A stretch of 64,000 bases of DNA, from NCBI GenBank assembly GCA_004005435.1, contig RZWH01000004.1, positions 317,501 through 381,500 of the forward strand, written 5' to 3'. The notes beneath the pieces were generated by a model. That model had not been told where the DNA came from and did not search any database. It saw nothing but the letters and a program-made list of their open reading frames with translations. The DNA comes from Rhodobacteraceae bacterium CCMM004. GTDB taxonomy: Bacteria > Pseudomonadota > Alphaproteobacteria > Rhodobacterales > Rhodobacteraceae. Position numbers and translations under genes: made by a program. Positions 55,848-64,000 of the stretch are shown here, one piece after another; the first letter of the stretch is position 1; every line of letters starts with the position of its first letter.

Positions 55848-56648
55848 ATGCACGAAAAGGAGCGGCATCGCATCATCGCCTCGGCGGTGCAGGATCGTCC
55901 GGTCGTGACGGTCGCCGATCTGGTCGCGCTGACCGGGGCGTCCGAGGCGACGATCCGCCGCGACATCGCCACCCTACACGTGCAGAAGAAGCTCAGGCGC
56001 GTGCGGGGCGGGGCCGAGGCGCTGGCGCCGCCGCCGTTTCCCGGCCTCGCCGGGCGGCCGTTCGAGGTGAACCGCGGGCTCGCCCAGTCGCAGAAGCAGG
56101 CCATCGCCCGCGCCGCGGTGGCGCTCTGCGAGGACGGCGAGCCGATCATCGTCAACGGCGGCACCACCACGTTCCAGATGGTGCACCCCCTGGCCGGGCG
56201 GCGGCTCCAGGTCTTCACCAACAGCTTTCCCATCGCCGAACACCTGCTCAAGCATTCCAAGAACGCGGTGCTGGTCCCCGGCGGCGCGATCTACCGCGAG
56301 CAGCAGATCATCCTGTCGCCCTTCGACGGCGACATGAGTCGCAATTTCTATGCGCGGCGGATGTTCATGGGCGCGCACGGCCTGGGCCCTCTGGGGCTGA
56401 TGGAGGCCGACCCCCTGCTGATCCAGGCCGAGGAGAAACTCCTCGGGCAGACCGACGAACTGATCGTGCTGGCCGACAGCACCAAATTCCGCAACCGCTC
56501 GGCCCTGGTGCTGTGTCCGCTCGACCGGATCGACACCGTGATCACCGACGAGGGCATCGGCGACCGCGAGGCGGCGATGCTGGAGGCGGCCGACGTGCGG
56601 CTGATCGTGGCGCCCGTGGGCGCGGCGGCAAAGACGGGGTCCGACTGA
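55848..56648 (+). CDS. rhaR: DeoR-family transcriptional regulator of rhamnose genes
   Basis: The 266-residue product has a DeoR winged helix (HRIIASAVQDRPVVTVADLV, then GASEATIRRDIATLHVQKKLRRVRGGAEAL) and a C-terminal sugar-phosphate sensor domain. The sensor has IIVNGGTTTFQM, VFTNSFPIAEHLL and ELIVLADSTKFRNRS. It is named after the DeoR-type RhaR of Rhizobium rhamnose clusters and is unrelated to the AraC-type RhaR of E. coli. ATG 55848 has GGGAGG seven bases upstream. The likely inducer is rhamnose or a rhamnulose phosphate. Confidence 0.88.
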   Translation: MHEKERHRIIASAVQDRPVVTVADLVALTGASEATIRRDIATLHVQKKLRRVRGGAEALAPPPFPGLAGRPFEVNRGLAQSQKQAIARAAVALCEDGEPIIVNGGTTTFQMVHPLAGRRLQVFTNSFPIAEHLLKHSKNAVLVPGGAIYREQQIILSPFDGDMSRNFYARRMFMGAHGLGPLGLMEADPLLIQAEEKLLGQTDELIVLADSTKFRNRSALVLCPLDRIDTVITDEGIGDREAAMLEAADVRLIVAPVGAAAKTGSD

Positions 56649-56679
56649 CCCTAGAGGGCTCAAAATGGGAGGAACCGAC

Positions 56680-57681
56680 ATGAGCATGACCAGACGACTC
56701 TTCGGCGGAACGGCGCTGGCGGCAATGACGCTGAGCGCGGGAATGGCCACGGCGCAGGACGACCCGCTGCGCATCGCGCTGGTGGTCAAGGCGCTGGGCA
56801 TCGGCTTTTTCGAGGCGGCGGCCGAGGGGGCCGAACAGGCGGCCGAGGAACTGGGCAACGTCGAGATCATCTATACCGGCCCCACCGACACGACGGCCGA
56901 GGGGCAGATCGAGGTGATCAACGCCCTGATCGCCCAGCAGGTCGACGCCATCGCGGTCTCGGCCAACGACACCGACGCCCTGGTCCCGGCGTTGAAGAAG
57001 GCGATGCAGCGCGGGATCACGGTCATCTCGTGGGATTCGGGCGTGGCGCCCGAGGGCCGCGAGCTGCACCTTAACCCGTCGTCGAACCCCCTGATCGGCA
57101 ACATGATCATCAAGCTGGCGGCCGATCACCTGCCCGACGGCGGGGAGGTCGCCGTGCTGTCGGCCTCGGCCACGGCGACGAACCAGAACACCTGGATCGC
57201 CGAGATGGAGAAGGTGCTGGGCGACTATCCAGGGATCGAGGTGGTCGCCACCGTCTATGGCGACGACCTGGCCGACAAATCCTACCGCGAGGCCCAGGGC
57301 CTGATGCAGGCGCATCCCGATCTCGCCGCGATCATCGCCCCCACCTCGGTCGGCATCGTCGCCGCTGCCCAGGCGGTCGAGGACGCGGGCAAGATCGGCG
57401 AGGTCAACGTGACCGGGCTGGGCCTGCCGTCCGAGATGGCAGGCGCCATCGCCTCGGGCGCGTCCAAGAGCTTTGCCATCTGGAACCCCATCGACCTGGG
57501 CTATTCGGCGACGATGCTGGCCTACCAGCTCGCCACCGATCAGGCCGAGGCGGCGCCGGGGGCCGAGATCGACATGGGCCGCATGGGCACTCTGACCCTG
57601 GACGACAACACCGAAGGCGCGATGGCCGATCCCTTCGTCTACGACGCCTCGAACATCGACCAGTTCAAGGACATCTTCTGA
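56680..57681 (+). CDS. rhaS: Rhamnose ABC transporter, periplasmic binding protein
   Basis: The 333-residue product has a signal peptide (MTRRLFGGTALAAMTLSAGM, cleaved near ATAQD) and a sugar-binding (RbsB-like) fold: LRIALVVKALGIGFFEAAA, YTGPTDTTAEGQIEVINALI, VDAIAVSANDTDALVPALK and VISWDSGVAP. Length and context match RhaS of Rhizobium. The ATG has GGGAGGAA upstream. It is followed by a stem-loop and then the other transporter genes. This RhaS is not the E. coli AraC-type activator of the same name. Confidence 0.92.
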   Translation: MSMTRRLFGGTALAAMTLSAGMATAQDDPLRIALVVKALGIGFFEAAAEGAEQAAEELGNVEIIYTGPTDTTAEGQIEVINALIAQQVDAIAVSANDTDALVPALKKAMQRGITVISWDSGVAPEGRELHLNPSSNPLIGNMIIKLAADHLPDGGEVAVLSASATATNQNTWIAEMEKVLGDYPGIEVVATVYGDDLADKSYREAQGLMQAHPDLAAIIAPTSVGIVAAAQAVEDAGKIGEVNVTGLGLPSEMAGAIASGASKSFAIWNPIDLGYSATMLAYQLATDQAEAAPGAEIDMGRMGTLTLDDNTEGAMADPFVYDASNIDQFKDIF

Positions 57682-57689
57682 GTTCCTCT

Positions 57690-57725
57690 GGCCCGGCGTT
57701 GTCCCTCCGGGGGCGCCGCCGGGCC
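57690..57725 (+). other. Stem-loop between rhaS and rhaT
   Basis: GGCCCGGCG (57690-57698) and CGCCGGGCC (57717-57725) form a perfect nine-base stem with an 18-base loop, nine bases after the rhaS stop. No U-tract follows. Such structures after binding-protein genes often protect the upstream mRNA and allow more binding protein than membrane components. Confidence 0.6.
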
Positions 57726-57757
57726 GCCAACGCCCCTCGCCCCGCCGCTGGATCGCC

Positions 57758-59272
57758 ATGCCCGACACGCCTGTTCTGCGCCTGACCGGCATCACCAAGA
57801 CCTTTCCGGGGGTGCGGGCCCTGTCGGAGGTGTCGTTGGACCTCTATCCCGGCACCGTCACGGCCCTGGTCGGCGAAAACGGCGCGGGCAAGTCCACCAT
57901 CGTCAAGATCCTGACCGGCATCTATCGCCCCGACGCGGGTAGTCTGCACATCGACGGGCGCGAGACCCGCTTTGCCTCGGCCCAGGACGCGACCCGGGCC
58001 GGGATCACCGCCATCCATCAGGAAACGGTACTGTTCGACGAGCTGACGGTGGCCGAGAACATCTTTCTCGGCCACGCGCCGCGCGGGCGCTGGGGCCTGA
58101 TCGACTGGCCCGAGATGCGCCGCCGGGCCGTCCAGATCCTGGCCCGCATCGACGCCCCGCTCGACCCGTCGACGCCGCTGCGCGACCTGGGCATCGCGTC
58201 CAAGCATCTGGTGGCCATCGCCCGGGCGCTGTCGGTGGAAGCGCGGGTGGTGATCATGGACGAGCCCACCGCTGCCCTGAGCCAAAAGGAGATCGAGGAG
58301 CTCTATACCCTGATCGCGCGGCTCAAGTCCGAAGGGCGCGCCATCCTCTTCATCAGCCACAAGTTCGACGAGATCTTCCGCATCGCCGACCGCTATGCCG
58401 TGTTCCGGGACGGGGCCGAGGTGGGTGCGGGGATGATCGACGACATCTCCGAGAACGACCTGGTGCGCCTGATGGTGGGCCGGGACATGGACCGGATTTT
58501 CCCCCAGCGCAGCCGCAGCCTGGGCGACGAGGTCCTGCGCGTCGACGGGTTCGCGCATCCGACCGAGTTCGACGGCATCTCGTTCTCCCTGCGCCGCGGC
58601 GAGATCCTGGGGGTCTACGGTCTGGTGGGGGCGGGGCGGTCCGAGCTGATGCAGGCGCTGTTCGGCATCACGCGGCCGTCGGCCGGGACGCTCAGGATCG
58701 ACGGACGCCCGATCCGCGTGCGTGCGCCCGCAGACGCGGTGGCCCATGGTATCGTCTACGTCCCCGAAGACCGCGGACGTCAGGGCGCCATCGCCGGGCT
58801 GCCGATCTATCAAAACGTGACCCTGCCGTCACTGGAGCGCACCGGTTGGCACGGGATACTGCGGCCGCGGCGCGAGTTCGACCTGGCGCGCACCTATGCC
58901 GAGCGGCTGGAGCTGCGCGCCGCCGCCCTGGACCAGGATGTGGGCACCTTGTCGGGTGGCAATCAGCAGAAGGTGGTGATCGCCAAATGGCTCGCCACCG
59001 AGCCGCGGGTGATCGCGCTGGACGAACCGACCAAGGGCATCGACATCGGGTCCAAGGCCGCCGTCCATGCCTTCATGGCCGACCTCGCCGCCGAGGGGCT
59101 GGCGGTGATCATGGTCAGCTCGGAAATCCCCGAGATCATGGGCATGTCCGACCGGGCGCTGGTGATGCGGCAGGGGCTGATCGTCGCCGAACTGGCCGGG
59201 GAGGCTCTGACGCCCGAGGCCCTGGTGCGCGCCGCCGCGGGAATCGGCGCTCCGGGCGAGGCCGCGGCATGA
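57758..59272 (+). CDS. rhaT: Rhamnose ABC transporter, ATP-binding protein (two ATPase domains)
   Basis: The 504-residue product has tandem ATPase domains, as in all CUT2 sugar importers. The first has Walker A GENGAGKST and Walker B VVIMDEPTAAL with a degenerate signature (RDLGIASKHL). The second has a modified Walker A (GLVGAGRSE), signature LSGGNQQKV and Walker B VIALDEPTKGID. That mix of canonical and altered motifs is normal for the family. Its stop overlaps the permease start as ATGA. Confidence 0.92.
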   Translation: MPDTPVLRLTGITKTFPGVRALSEVSLDLYPGTVTALVGENGAGKSTIVKILTGIYRPDAGSLHIDGRETRFASAQDATRAGITAIHQETVLFDELTVAENIFLGHAPRGRWGLIDWPEMRRRAVQILARIDAPLDPSTPLRDLGIASKHLVAIARALSVEARVVIMDEPTAALSQKEIEELYTLIARLKSEGRAILFISHKFDEIFRIADRYAVFRDGAEVGAGMIDDISENDLVRLMVGRDMDRIFPQRSRSLGDEVLRVDGFAHPTEFDGISFSLRRGEILGVYGLVGAGRSELMQALFGITRPSAGTLRIDGRPIRVRAPADAVAHGIVYVPEDRGRQGAIAGLPIYQNVTLPSLERTGWHGILRPRREFDLARTYAERLELRAAALDQDVGTLSGGNQQKVVIAKWLATEPRVIALDEPTKGIDIGSKAAVHAFMADLAAEGLAVIMVSSEIPEIMGMSDRALVMRQGLIVAELAGEALTPEALVRAAAGIGAPGEAAA

Positions 59273-60249
59273 GCGCGGCGCTGCGCAGCCGCGAGGCGCT
59301 GCTGGTCGCGGTCATCGCGCTCCTCCTGGCGGTGATCGCGAGCCGGTTCCCGGGCTTCGTCGCGCCGTCCAACCTGTCGGCGGTGCTCTACGATACCGCG
59401 CCGCTGATCCTGCTGGCGCTGGGACAGACGGCCGTGATCCTGACCCGCTGCATCGACCTGTCGGTGGCGGCGAACCTGGCTCTGACCGGGATGCTCTGCG
59501 CGATGCTGAACGCCGCGGCGCCCGGAGTGCCCGTGGTCGCGATCTTGGTCCTCGCGGCGGGCATGGGTGCGGTGCTGGGCGCGATCAACGGGATTTTGGT
59601 GTGGAAGCTCACGATCCCGCCCATTGTCGTGACCCTCGGCACGATGACGGTCTATCGCGGCCTGATCTTCGTGGTGTCGGACGGTGCCTGGGTGAACGCC
59701 CACGAGATGAGCGCGGCGTTCACCGGGTTCCCGCGCCAGGCGGTGCTGGGCCTGCCGGTCCTGAGCTGGATCGCCCTGGCGGCGGCGGCCCTGGCGCTGG
59801 TCGCCATTGTGCGGACGCCGCTGGGACGGGCGCTCTATGCCGTGGGGGGCAACCCATCGGCCGCGGTCTATGCCGGGATCGACGTGGGGCGCACGCAGTT
59901 CCTGGCCTTCGTCCTGTCGGGCACGCTGGCCGGGCTGACCGGATACCTCTGGGTCGCGCGCTATGCCGTGGCCTATGTGGACATCGCCGCGGGCTTCGAG
60001 CTGGAGGTCGTGGCGGCCTGCGTGATCGGCGGCATCTCCATCGCCGGGGGTGCGGGCACAGTGGTCGGCACGCTGCTGGGCGCGCTGTTTCTGGGGATCG
60101 TGAAGAACGCACTGCCGGTCGTGGGCGTCTCGCCGTTCTGGCAGTTGGCGATTTCGGGCGCGGCCATCGTCGTCGCGGTCGCCTTCAACGCCCGGGCGCA
60201 GAGGCGGCGGGGCCGGATCATCCTGCGCCGGGCGGAGGCGGGATCGTGA
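59269..60249 (+). CDS. rhaP: Rhamnose ABC transporter, permease 1
   Basis: The 326-residue product is a CUT2 permease with eight to ten membrane helices. It has [20 protein letters not shown], the [15 protein letters not shown] segment and [20 protein letters not shown] before a helix, then [20 protein letters not shown], the coupling signature. The start overlaps rhaT by four bases and the end overlaps the second permease as GTGA. Paired permeases form the heterodimeric channel. Confidence 0.92.
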   Translation: MSAALRSREALLVAVIALLLAVIASRFPGFVAPSNLSAVLYDTAPLILLALGQTAVILTRCIDLSVAANLALTGMLCAMLNAAAPGVPVVAILVLAAGMGAVLGAINGILVWKLTIPPIVVTLGTMTVYRGLIFVVSDGAWVNAHEMSAAFTGFPRQAVLGLPVLSWIALAAAALALVAIVRTPLGRALYAVGGNPSAAVYAGIDVGRTQFLAFVLSGTLAGLTGYLWVARYAVAYVDIAAGFELEVVAACVIGGISIAGGAGTVVGTLLGALFLGIVKNALPVVGVSPFWQLAISGAAIVVAVAFNARAQRRRGRIILRRAEAGS

Positions 60250-61229
60250 GCGTCGGGGCGCGGCACATCCCCGACCGGATGCACAGCCCGGCCGCGCGGC
60301 TCTTGCGGCGGTGGGAGACGCTGCTCCTGGCCGTCGCGATCGGGATCTTCATCGCCAACTCCTTGGCCTCGCCCTATTTCCTAAATGCCTGGAACCTCAG
60401 CGACGCCACCTTCAACTTCACCGAAAAGGCGATGATCGCCTTTGCCATGGCGCTCCTCATCATTGCGGGCGAGATCGACCTGTCGGTGGCCGCCATCGTC
60501 GCGCTGGCCTCCACCGCCATGGGCGCGGCGGCCGAGGCGGGGGCCGGCGTGCCGGTCCTGGTGCTGGTCGGGCTGGGCACGGGACTGATCTGCGGGGCGA
60601 TCAACGGGGTGCTGGTCACGGGCCTGGGCCTGCCGTCCATCGTCGTGACCATCGGCACGATGAGCCTGTTCCGCGGCATCGCCTATATCGTCCTCGGCGA
60701 CCAGGTTTACAAAGCCTATCCGCCGGAGTTCGCCGTCTTCGGCCAGGGCTATGTCTGGTGGGTGATCTCGGTCGAACTGGCGCTGTTCGCGGTGCTGGCG
60801 GTAATCTACGGGGTGCTGCTGCACCGGACGAGTTTCGGCCGTGCGGTCTATGCCATCGGCAACAATCCCACCGGCGCCCTGTTTTCCGGGATCCGGGTGG
60901 CGCGGGTGAAGTTCGTCCTGTTCCTGCTGACCGGACTGATGTCGGGCGTGGCGGCGGTGTGCCTGACCTCGCGGCTGGGCTCGACCCGACCCTCCATCGC
61001 CTTTGCCTGGGAGTTGGAGGTGGTGACGATGGTGGTCCTGGGCGGCGTCAACATCCTGGGCGGATCGGGCAGCATTCCGGGGGTCGTCCTGGCGGCGGTG
61101 GTGCTGGGGCTCGTGACATTCGGCCTGGGCCTGTTGAACGTGCCCGGAATCGTAATGTCGATCTTCGTGGGGCTGTTGCTGATCGGGGTGATCGCACTGC
61201 CGCGGCTCTGGGCGATGGGGAGGAGATGA
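60246..61229 (+). CDS. rhaQ: Rhamnose ABC transporter, permease 2
   Basis: The 327-residue product is the partner permease. It has [60 protein letters not shown] and [20 protein letters not shown]. The start is GTG at 60246, overlapping the first permease stop. The N-terminus has about 20 polar residues before the first helix. Its stop overlaps the rhaM start region. Confidence 0.92.
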   Translation: MSVGARHIPDRMHSPAARLLRRWETLLLAVAIGIFIANSLASPYFLNAWNLSDATFNFTEKAMIAFAMALLIIAGEIDLSVAAIVALASTAMGAAAEAGAGVPVLVLVGLGTGLICGAINGVLVTGLGLPSIVVTIGTMSLFRGIAYIVLGDQVYKAYPPEFAVFGQGYVWWVISVELALFAVLAVIYGVLLHRTSFGRAVYAIGNNPTGALFSGIRVARVKFVLFLLTGLMSGVAAVCLTSRLGSTRPSIAFAWELEVVTMVVLGGVNILGGSGSIPGVVLAAVVLGLVTFGLGLLNVPGIVMSIFVGLLLIGVIALPRLWAMGRR

Positions 61230-61543
61230 TGGAGAAATACGCCTTTCGAATGACCCTTCGCCCGGGCTGCGCCGAGGCGTATCGCCGCCGCCACGATGCC
61301 ATCTGGCCCGAGCTCGTGGCGCTCTTTCGCGATGCGGGCGTGTCGGACTACTCGATCCATCTGGACCCCGAGACGAACGCGCTCTTCGCCGTGTTGTGGC
61401 GGCGCGAGGACCACGGGATGGATGCCCTGGCGGAGGCGCCGGTGATGCGGCGATGGTGGGCGCATATGGCGGACCTGATGGAGACGCTGCCCGACGACGC
61501 GCCGGTGGTGGTGCCGCTCAGGACCGTGTTCCACATGCCATGA
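61229..61543 (+). CDS. rhaM: L-rhamnose mutarotase
   Basis: RhaM interconverts the alpha and beta anomers of L-rhamnose. The 104-residue product matches the family exactly in length, with [32 protein letters not shown] (catalytic His22), [16 protein letters not shown] and the Trp pair in [12 protein letters not shown]. Two ATGs lie in tandem (61226 and 61229); the second matches the usual MEKYAF start and is three bases from AGGAG. The equivalent Rhizobium gene is called rhaU. Confidence 0.92.
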   Translation: MEKYAFRMTLRPGCAEAYRRRHDAIWPELVALFRDAGVSDYSIHLDPETNALFAVLWRREDHGMDALAEAPVMRRWWAHMADLMETLPDDAPVVVPLRTVFHMP

Positions 61544-62901
61544 GCCGCGTCGCCGTCATCGATATCGGCAAGACCAATGCAAAGTTGGCGCTGGTCGACA
61601 CGACAGGTCCGGCCGAGATCGCGGTGCACACCCGGCCGAACCGGGTGCTGGACGCGGGCCCCTATCCGCATGTGGATGTCGACGGGATTTGGTCCTTCGT
61701 CCTCGATGCGCTCAGCCATCTCGAGGCCGAGGGCGGCGTCGACGCGGTGTCGGTGACGACCCATGGGGCCTCCGGCGCGCTGTTGACGGCCGATGGCGGT
61801 CTGGCCTGTCCGATCCTCGACTACGAGCATGACGGGCCGGACCGGAGCGCGGCCGCCTACGACGCGCTGCGGCCGGGGTTCGCCGAGACGGGATCGCCGC
61901 GCCTGCCCGGGGGGCTGAACCTCGGTGCGCAGGTCCACTGGCTCTTGGAGACGCAGCCGGGGCTCGACGCCCGCGTGGCGCAGGTGATCACCTATCCACA
62001 GGTCTGGTCCGGGCGGCTTACGGGGCGGTTCGGCTGCGACCACACCTCGCTTGGATGTCATACCGACCTCTGGGCTCCGTGGGAGGGGCGCTACAGCACC
62101 TTGGTGGCGGCGCTGGGATTGGAGCGGCGGATGCCCGTGCCGACGCCAGCGGGCACAGTCGTGGGCACGGTCCTGCCGGCCGTCGCGCGGCGCACGGGGA
62201 TGCGGCCGGAGACACCCGTGATCTCGGGGATCCACGATTCCAACGCCTCGCTCCTGCCTCATCTCCTGGCGCGGGAGGCCCCGTTTGCGGTGGTTTCGAC
62301 AGGGACCTGGGTGGTGTCGCTGGCCGTCGGGGGGCGGCGCGGCCCCCTGGATCCCGGGCGCGACACTCTGGTCAATGTCGACGCGCGGGGGGCACCGACG
62401 CCCTCGGCCCGGTTCATGGGCGGGCGGGACCGCGACACGCTGGCGGGCGAGACGGCGGCCCCGACCCGGACCGATGTGGCCCGGGTGCTGAAGGGGGGCC
62501 TGTGCCTCTGGCCGTCGGTGGTGCCGGGGACCGGCCCGTTCCCGCAGCGCCGCGGCGGCTGGAGCGATCCCGGCGCGGCGCCGGGGGAGAAGGGTGCCGC
62601 GCTGTCCTTCTACCTCGCGATGATGACCGCGGAGTGCCTGGCGCTGATCGGCGCCGACGGGCCCAGCGTGATCGAAGGGCCGTTCGCCGCCGACCCGCTC
62701 TATGCCGCAATGCTGGGCACGGCGACGGGACGGCCGGTGGTCGCCGCGCCGCGCAGCACCGGCACCAGCATCGGCGCGGCGCTCTTGGCGGTGCCGGATG
62801 CGCCGCCGCCTGTGCCCGCCAAGGCGCTGTCCCCGCCGCCCGAAGAGAAGGCGGTGGCGATGGCGGCCTATGCCGCGCGCTGGCGCGAGGGGGTCGGTTA
62901 G
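61540..62901 (+). CDS. rhaK: Rhamnulokinase-like FGGY carbohydrate kinase
   Basis: The 453-residue product is an FGGY-family kinase with the N-terminal phosphate-binding [18 protein letters not shown]. The central [14 protein letters not shown] contains the catalytic Asp, and [15 protein letters not shown] is the second phosphate motif. A C-terminal [20 protein letters not shown] and [11 protein letters not shown] complete the fold. In Rhizobium, RhaK is needed for both rhamnose phosphorylation and transport activity. The ATG overlaps the rhaM stop. It is the last gene of the rightward rha operon. Confidence 0.92.
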   Translation: MSRVAVIDIGKTNAKLALVDTTGPAEIAVHTRPNRVLDAGPYPHVDVDGIWSFVLDALSHLEAEGGVDAVSVTTHGASGALLTADGGLACPILDYEHDGPDRSAAAYDALRPGFAETGSPRLPGGLNLGAQVHWLLETQPGLDARVAQVITYPQVWSGRLTGRFGCDHTSLGCHTDLWAPWEGRYSTLVAALGLERRMPVPTPAGTVVGTVLPAVARRTGMRPETPVISGIHDSNASLLPHLLAREAPFAVVSTGTWVVSLAVGGRRGPLDPGRDTLVNVDARGAPTPSARFMGGRDRDTLAGETAAPTRTDVARVLKGGLCLWPSVVPGTGPFPQRRGGWSDPGAAPGEKGAALSFYLAMMTAECLALIGADGPSVIEGPFAADPLYAAMLGTATGRPVVAAPRSTGTSIGAALLAVPDAPPPVPAKALSPPPEEKAVAMAAYAARWREGVG

Positions 62902-63115
62902 GGCCGATGCGGAGGATTGGAGTGGCCCAGTCCCCATCTTCCGCCCGCCGCGCACCGCCGTCCCGCCCCGTGGGGCGCGGCGCTTTGGGCGAGCCGGGTG
63001 CCGCCGCCGCGCAGTGGATGCTTGTAGAGCCGTCCCGCGCCGCTCGACCGGAGCCCCGGCGGGACGGCGCTTCCCTCACCTCGAGCGCGGGCGTTTCGAT
63101 CCAGGTGCTCCGGCC

Positions 63116-64000
63116 TCAGCCGTCCTCTGCGCCGTCCTTCTGCCGCACCCCCTCGAAGCGGACGCCAGCACCCGGCGCCCCTTCTGCCAGGAGGGCGAAG
63201 TGCACGCCCGTGAACCACTCGCAGGTTTCGGCCGAGAGCAGCCGCGCGGATCCCTGTCCTTGCCAAAGCACTGCGCCGTTCTCGTCCAGGATCGAGAAGG
63301 CATAGCGCGCAGGGTCGGCGTCGATGCGCAGCGTCGGGCGCAGGCCGAGGGGCAGCGCAATGCGCTCTTCGGTCTCCAGGTCATCGACCCGGCGGGTGAA
63401 GGTCGCGCACCGCCCGCTCGGCCCGACGCTCAGCCGCAGCGCGTAGAGGTGGGCGGGATCGGCCACGGCGGCGATGCCGACCGCGGCCCCGTCGCGGGGC
63501 TGGGGCGCGCGCGTGGAAAAGGACTGCCGAGGCGCGCTCTGCGGGCGGAGGAGCGCCCCCGCCGGTCGGCGGATGTCGGTGCCCAGCGGCGGGCCGAGCG
63601 GCACCTCGACATCGGCGCCGTCCAGCGCGGCGGCGGGCATCGGCCCGAGGCTGCGCCACCCCGCCGCCCAAACGCCGCCGGGCCCCGGGCGGGCGGCGGC
63701 GCCTGTGGCCGGGCTCCGCTGCGTGCGCCCCTCCAGCTCGACCGTGCCGCCGTCGCCGATGACCGGCCAGCCGTCCTCCCACATCACCGGCGCCAAAAAC
63801 GTCTCGCGCCCCAGTAGGTGATGCCGCCCGCGGTGGCGGGTGCCCAGCATCAGCGCCCACCAGCCGCCGTGGGGGTCGTCGACCAGCTCGGCATGGCCCA
63901 GCGATTGGATCGGGTGCATCACCCGGTGGCGGTGGGTCAGGACGGGGTTGTGCGGTGCGCCCTCGAACGGGCCCCAGGGCGAGCGGCTGCGCGCCACGGT
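63116..64000 (-). CDS. GH43-like glycoside hydrolase, C-terminal part (5' end outside window)
   Basis: The minus-strand frame is open to the window edge, so the first residues are missing. The visible 295 residues start with the end of a five-bladed propeller: SPWGPFEGAPHNPVLTHRH, HPIQSLGHAELVDDPHGGWW and GRETFLAPVMWEDGWPVIGD. A beta-sandwich like the C-terminal domain of GH43 beta-xylosidases follows (about the last 170 residues). The substrate is not evident; xylosides or arabinosides are typical, and the neighbouring rhamnose operon makes a rhamnose-rich glycan possible. It converges on rhaK across 214 bases in which I see no gene. Confidence 0.75.
   Translation of the reverse strand, partial: TVARSRSPWGPFEGAPHNPVLTHRHRVMHPIQSLGHAELVDDPHGGWWALMLGTRHRGRHHLLGRETFLAPVMWEDGWPVIGDGGTVELEGRTQRSPATGAAARPGPGGVWAAGWRSLGPMPAAALDGADVEVPLGPPLGTDIRRPAGALLRPQSAPRQSFSTRAPQPRDGAAVGIAAVADPAHLYALRLSVGPSGRCATFTRRVDDLETEERIALPLGLRPTLRIDADPARYAFSILDENGAVLWQGQGSARLLSAETCEWFTGVHFALLAEGAPGAGVRFEGVRQKDGAEDG

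Noticed and set aside
62902-63115. Possible frameshifted extension of the GH43-like gene or a small gene after rhaK
   Set aside because: The glycosidase reaches a natural C-terminus at 63116, and the open frames in the gap are Arg/Gly-rich without a start context or motif.
1-64000. tRNA, rRNA, CRISPR arrays, insertion sequences or prophage genes
   Set aside because: None was recognised. The few gaps are short and no transposase, integrase or repeat array is visible.

Overview
The window is high-GC DNA from an alphaproteobacterium, most likely a member of the Rhodobacteraceae/Roseobacter group. This rests on gene content and order: tsaE-addB-addA-trxA, hslV/hslU, the string smr-mltA-tim44-fxsA-secB-dnaQ-coaE-aroE-maf, then hemJ-rho-mnmE-mnmG-rsmG-parA-parB, hemW-rdgB-rph, hrcA-grpE, and a Rhizobium-type rhamnose operon. 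No rRNA, tRNA, CRISPR array or insertion sequence was recognised. Coding density is very high and many neighbours overlap by 4 to 17 bases.

Layout. 1-9.2 kb: the end of a PAS protein, then tsaE, a MurU-like nucleotidyltransferase, addB, addA and trxA. 9.2-11.7 kb: hslV and hslU, separated by an inverted BrnT/BrnA toxin-antitoxin pair. 11.8-19.2 kb: an MFS transporter and conserved housekeeping genes; maf-aroE-coaE-dnaQ form a leftward operon. 19.18-19.58 kb: an intergenic region with an AT-rich block and several DnaA-box-like 9-mers, which I read as the chromosomal replication origin. 19.6-26.9 kb: the rightward hemJ-rho-mnmE-mnmG-rsmG-parA-parB block, with two perfect 16-bp parS sites built into the first codons of mnmG and rsmG. 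26.9-36.9 kb: hemW-rdgB-rph, hrcA-grpE, mutS, the malic enzyme and an exported MsrA. 37-38.8 kb: a hairpin-rich gap, a YegP-like small protein and argG.

38.8-52.2 kb: ilvA, a divergent Hpt/response-regulator-phosphatase pair, a NUDIX hydrolase, hslO, a CoA-type NUDIX hydrolase, cca, two tandem ABC exporter half-transporters, kdsB, a TrmA/RlmD-type RNA methyltransferase, a bacterial voltage-gated sodium channel with selectivity filter TLESWSM, and an L,D-transpeptidase lipoprotein. 52.2-62.9 kb: a complete L-rhamnose uptake and catabolism cluster. rhaD and rhaI run leftward; a DeoR-type regulator, rhaS, T, P, Q, M and K run rightward. At the right edge is the C-terminal part of a GH43-like glycosidase.

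How the genes work together. The centre of the window is the origin and segregation region (DnaA boxes, ParA, ParB, parS), and transcription of the flanking genes diverges from the origin. Around it are growth functions (DNA repair, tRNA modification, proteolysis and chaperones, CoA, shikimate and haem synthesis). The right end is a catabolic module: the glycosidase could release sugar, RhaSTPQ imports rhamnose, RhaM, RhaI, RhaK and RhaD convert it, and the DeoR regulator probably acts on palindromes between the two divergent arms.
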